This document shows positions 61,894 to 64,000 of a stretch of DNA of 64,000 bases, piece after piece. The stretch comes from Subtercola boreus (GTDB lineage: Bacteria; Actinomycetota; Actinomycetes; Actinomycetales; Microbacteriaceae): positions 3,224,001 through 3,288,000 of the forward strand of contig NZ_VFOO01000001.1 in NCBI RefSeq assembly GCF_006716115.1. The letters run 5' to 3'. The stretch's first letter is position 1, and each line of letters begins with the position of its first letter. A program made the translations under genes and the position numbers. The notes below the pieces were generated by a model. The model made no database searches. It was given only the letters and a program-made list of their open reading frames with translations, and was not told the DNA's origin.

Positions 61894-62295
61894 TCAGCCC
61901 ACTCGGCGCCAGAGCCGCCTCCACCAAGACGGCCGGTTTGGCAAAGGCGCTGTTCGTACTCGGTAATTGGTGAGCGCGCGGCGGTCGGACGCCTGCGCCT
62001 TCACTGCGTCCGCGGCGTCCAACGGGTCTTGCCAGTCAACTTCACCTCGGGTTATGAAGTAATGGGAGTTGCATGGAAGGCCTGTTGCGCCGACTGACGG
62101 TTTGAGGGACACCTCGCCGTCGAAGACGACCCGCCAGCGGGCCGGAGACAACTTCGTTACCACTTCGCGCCCGCAGCCACTTGGACAGATATGCCCCGCG
62201 GTCGAGTAGTTCGTGGAAACGTACAGTACGCCTGGCTCCATTGGTGCTGGGAACGACTCCACGAAGCTTGCAACGTAGTGATCAATCTCGGTCAT
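61894..62295 (-). CDS. DUF6527 protein of the ubiquitin-like conjugation operon
   Basis: 133 residues; ATG 62295 overlaps the E1 stop as ATGA. DUF6527 landmarks: H35-I-C-P-S-G-C-G (Cys37, Cys41), WRVVFDGEVSLKPSVG, and LPCNSHYFI (Cys75, Ser77, His78); the His/Cys set looks like a structural metal site next to a conserved Ser-His. In the known association of multi-ubiquitin, ThiF and DUF6527 genes it is thought to be the processing/deconjugating peptidase; that role is from memory of the family and not shown here. C-terminus is Trp/Arg-rich. Confidence 0.85.
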   Translation of the reverse strand: MTEIDHYVASFVESFPAPMEPGVLYVSTNYSTAGHICPSGCGREVVTKLSPARWRVVFDGEVSLKPSVGATGLPCNSHYFITRGEVDWQDPLDAADAVKAQASDRRALTNYRVRTAPLPNRPSWWRRLWRRVG

Positions 62296-63452
62296 TCAAG
62301 GTCGCCGTTTCGGATCTCGTTCGAGAAGAGCTTGTAGATGGTGAGGTTTGAAGGTGCGTGGGTTGCATGGAATCCGAGGTACCGTTTCCACCGAATGACG
62401 GCGAAAATCGCGTTTAGGGCGTTCAGTTCTGCCAGCTGGATGTTGCTGCTGTAGTCGTCTTCGCCCGGCGGAACGGCCGGAGCGGTCGGTAGGGGCGAGT
62501 CCTCCCCGGGTAGGTAGGCCGAGACCTTCGCTATGCCGGTGAGACCGTGCTCGCCTTCCCTGAAACTCATGCCGACATCGATGAATGGCACACCGCGGTC
62601 GCGAAGCCACCGCATGATCGCGGGTCGGGCCTCCGCGTCGGCGGCCGCCAGAAACACGAACGTTGCTCCTTCTAGAAGATGCAGGTTCTCCTCCGTGAGG
62701 GCGACGGGGTGCGCGGTAATACCGATGTGCATGCGTCCGTACTCGGCGGCAAAGTACTCGGCCTTATTTGGCTGTGCGGCTAAGACCTCGATGGCCACGG
62801 CCCCAGGGGCGCGGTAGGCGTTGTGAGTTTCTAGCGTGTCGCCGTCGATGAGGATGATCCGGTCGACCCAGGTCTTGGCGACTTGATCGAGGATGTAGCT
62901 GCCCGTACCGCCGACGCCGACGATCGCGATGGTGTGGCCCCTAAAAAGGTTGTTGAGCGTAATCAGTCCGGCACGGGTTGTGTTCGTGTCCGGGTAAACG
63001 AGCGGGAGGTCATCCGGCACGACCTGGTAGGAACCGTCCGTGATGTCGGCGACGGTTGGGTCGACCTGCCAGGCGGGGTTCCGCAGGATGTGTGCGTACT
63101 GCCGGATCTTGTCATGCAAACCCGCATAGGCGCCGCTCGGCGGCTTGAAGGACATCATGAACTCGGCGCGTTCCCCAACACCAAAATCATGTGGGTCCGG
63201 GGTCGCAAGTGGTCCGCCGTTTTCGTCGCGAGGCTCCTCGCCATCGAACCAGATCCGGTGATCGGTCGCGTCGGTAAGGACGTCTTCGAGAATGGTCACC
63301 GGCAGTACCAGCTGGCCGTCACGGCGTAGCCCAGACGGCGCCAGGTAGGGGAGGCGGCGGATGATGAGGTGCCCACTTCGGAGCACCAGGTCGTAACCGT
63401 CAGCGACGAGCCGGGCGATCGAACTGTCAGGACCGGTTGGCAGGTTCGACAT
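62292..63452 (-). CDS. E1-like enzyme, DUF6791 plus ThiF adenylyltransferase domain
   Basis: 386 residues, ATG 63452, overlapping the ubiquitin-like gene by 26 bases. Residues 1-155 match DUF6791 (LVADGYDLVLRSGHLIIRRLPY, DHRIWFDGEEP, HDKIRQYAHIL). Residues about 165-340 are a ThiF/E1 adenylation domain: GVGGTGSYILDQ (179-190), Asp203/Asp205 in IILIDGD, HN (210-211), Arg214 and Lys230. It should activate the Ubl C-terminus with ATP. The whole protein contains no cysteine, so a classic E1 thioester cannot form on it. Confidence 0.92.
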   Translation of the reverse strand: MSNLPTGPDSSIARLVADGYDLVLRSGHLIIRRLPYLAPSGLRRDGQLVLPVTILEDVLTDATDHRIWFDGEEPRDENGGPLATPDPHDFGVGERAEFMMSFKPPSGAYAGLHDKIRQYAHILRNPAWQVDPTVADITDGSYQVVPDDLPLVYPDTNTTRAGLITLNNLFRGHTIAIVGVGGTGSYILDQVAKTWVDRIILIDGDTLETHNAYRAPGAVAIEVLAAQPNKAEYFAAEYGRMHIGITAHPVALTEENLHLLEGATFVFLAAADAEARPAIMRWLRDRGVPFIDVGMSFREGEHGLTGIAKVSAYLPGEDSPLPTAPAVPPGEDDYSSNIQLAELNALNAIFAVIRWKRYLGFHATHAPSNLTIYKLFSNEIRNGDLE

Positions 63453-63684
63453 CGAAGACCATCCCGTCCTTCACTTCGACGTTCTTGCCCGGACGCAGAG
63501 CGTGGTCGGAGCCGTGTCCGCGACTGTACTCGACCGTCGTGCCGGCCGGATCGTAAGGCTGCCCCGGGAAAGCGAGCTCGACGACCTGCTCGAATGTGAT
63601 CTTCTTCTCGGACCAATGCTGCGCCCGAGTGTTGACGATTATCGTCGCTGTCTTGGTTTTTTCTCCAAGTGCTTCAACGGTCAT
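63427..63684 (-). CDS. Ubiquitin-like protein (multi-ubiquitin domain family, single domain)
   Basis: 85 residues, ATG 63684 with AAAGG upstream; ATG 63711 would add nine residues and lacks a site. A beta-grasp fold of the multi-ubiquitin (PF14452-like) family: TIIVNTRAQHWSEKKITFEQVVELAF, TVEYSRGHGSDHALRPGKNV, EVKDGMVFDVEPANRS. Only one domain is present. The C-terminus is ANRS and not Gly-Gly, so either another residue is conjugated or the end is trimmed first. First gene of the operon. Confidence 0.9.
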   Translation of the reverse strand: MTVEALGEKTKTATIIVNTRAQHWSEKKITFEQVVELAFPGQPYDPAGTTVEYSRGHGSDHALRPGKNVEVKDGMVFDVEPANRS

Positions 63685-63740
63685 GGTGTTGCCTTTCTGT
63701 GGGAAGTGCACGATCCGATTGAAGGTGCGCCGTGGCCATC

Positions 63741-63771
63741 ACTGTATCAGCAAAGCGGCACTGGTGTTCAA
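63741..63771 (-). promoter_or_regulatory. Possible promoter of the ubiquitin-like operon
   Basis: On the minus strand TTGAAC (63771-63766) and TACAGT (63746-63741) are separated by 19 bases, 57 bases before the Ubl start. The spacer is long, so this is tentative. Confidence 0.3.
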
Positions 63772-63868
63772 GTGATTTGACGTGTCGTGTCACTCGTGCT
63801 TCATTTGGGCGTTATTCTCGAAACATGCAACGGATCCCTCATTCGTCAGCGACGTCACCGAGGACGGC

Positions 63869-64000
63869 GTGACCGGCTCCTCAGGCGCCTCGGGCGCAGA
63901 ACAGATCGACCTCGCCCAGTTGGGCACCATGCTCCGAGAGCGACGCGGAACTTTATCGCTCCGACAGGCAGCCGCTGAGGTGGGTGTCAGCTTCAGCACG
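63869..64000 (+). CDS. XRE family HTH protein (3' end outside window)
   Basis: 44 codons from GTG 63869 (GAGGA just upstream) to the window end: a short Gly/Ser N-terminus, then DLAQLGTMLRERRGTLSLRQAAAEVGVSFST, the start of an XRE/Cro HTH. Divergent from the ubiquitin-like operon with a 184-bp shared region, so it may regulate it or be the first gene of a partner unit. Confidence 0.6.
   Translation, partial: MTGSSGASGAEQIDLAQLGTMLRERRGTLSLRQAAAEVGVSFST

Noticed and set aside
61484-61966. A 160-codon plus-strand frame
   Set aside because: It crosses the triple hairpin, starts in the other frame of a better fragment (61286-61635) and shows no motif.
1-64000. CRISPR arrays, rRNA and tRNA genes
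   Set aside because: No regularly spaced direct repeats with unique spacers, no rRNA core sequences and no complete cloverleaf were seen on reading both strands; short tRNA genes could be missed without a covariance search.

Overview
The window is high-GC actinobacterial chromosome. Gene content (a DUF222/HNH protein, a PGPGW membrane protein, a DUF7882-type protein, a DUF1206 protein, an Asp23-type envelope-stress locus with its own sigma factor, many GTG starts) is most like Microbacteriaceae; this is an inference from family content, not a search. No rRNA, tRNA or CRISPR array was found.

Layout. 1-7600: the 3' end of a GNAT acetyltransferase, a DUF222-HNH protein, a DHA2-type drug exporter and small membrane/oxidoreductase genes. 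7736-14909: a glycan-uptake island with a LacI regulator, a perfect 18-bp operator, a sugar ABC importer (binding protein and two permeases, no ATPase), a GH1-like glycosidase and a GH51 arabinofuranosidase. 14967-34k: ordinary housekeeping and accessory genes, many arranged as regulator plus target pairs with visible palindromic operators (MarR, HxlR, Lrp, MocR), plus glycyl-tRNA synthetase. 35.3-39.4 kb: a CsbD gene and a full Asp23/DUF2273/DUF6286-type cell-envelope cluster divergent from a sigma factor and two partner genes. 39.4-46.7 kb: AraC and OhrR-type regulators, a large polytopic membrane protein, a DksA-type zinc finger, a HAD phosphatase, a DinB protein and an alkylation-repair protein. 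46.7-53.8 kb: a six-gene operon (binding protein, permease, ATPase, class III aminotransferase, phosphotriesterase-family hydrolase, TetR) divergent from an MFS exporter, with three copies of one dyad site in the shared control region.

53.8-64 kb is different: visibly more A/T, low gene density, truncated genes (DUF4143, a serine recombinase, an RHS/secreted-type gene, other fragments), hairpin clusters and IS-end-like repeats. It looks like an accessory island under decay. At its right end is an intact, tightly overlapping operon: a ubiquitin-like protein, a DUF6791-ThiF E1-like enzyme without a single cysteine, and a DUF6527 protein. This is a bacterial ubiquitin-like conjugation system, next to a divergent, window-truncated XRE regulator. 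It is the most interesting content here.

A recurrent architectural theme is long inverted repeats placed exactly between convergent genes (22.8, 25.6, 35.2 kb), two of which share the same internal AG/TC defect.
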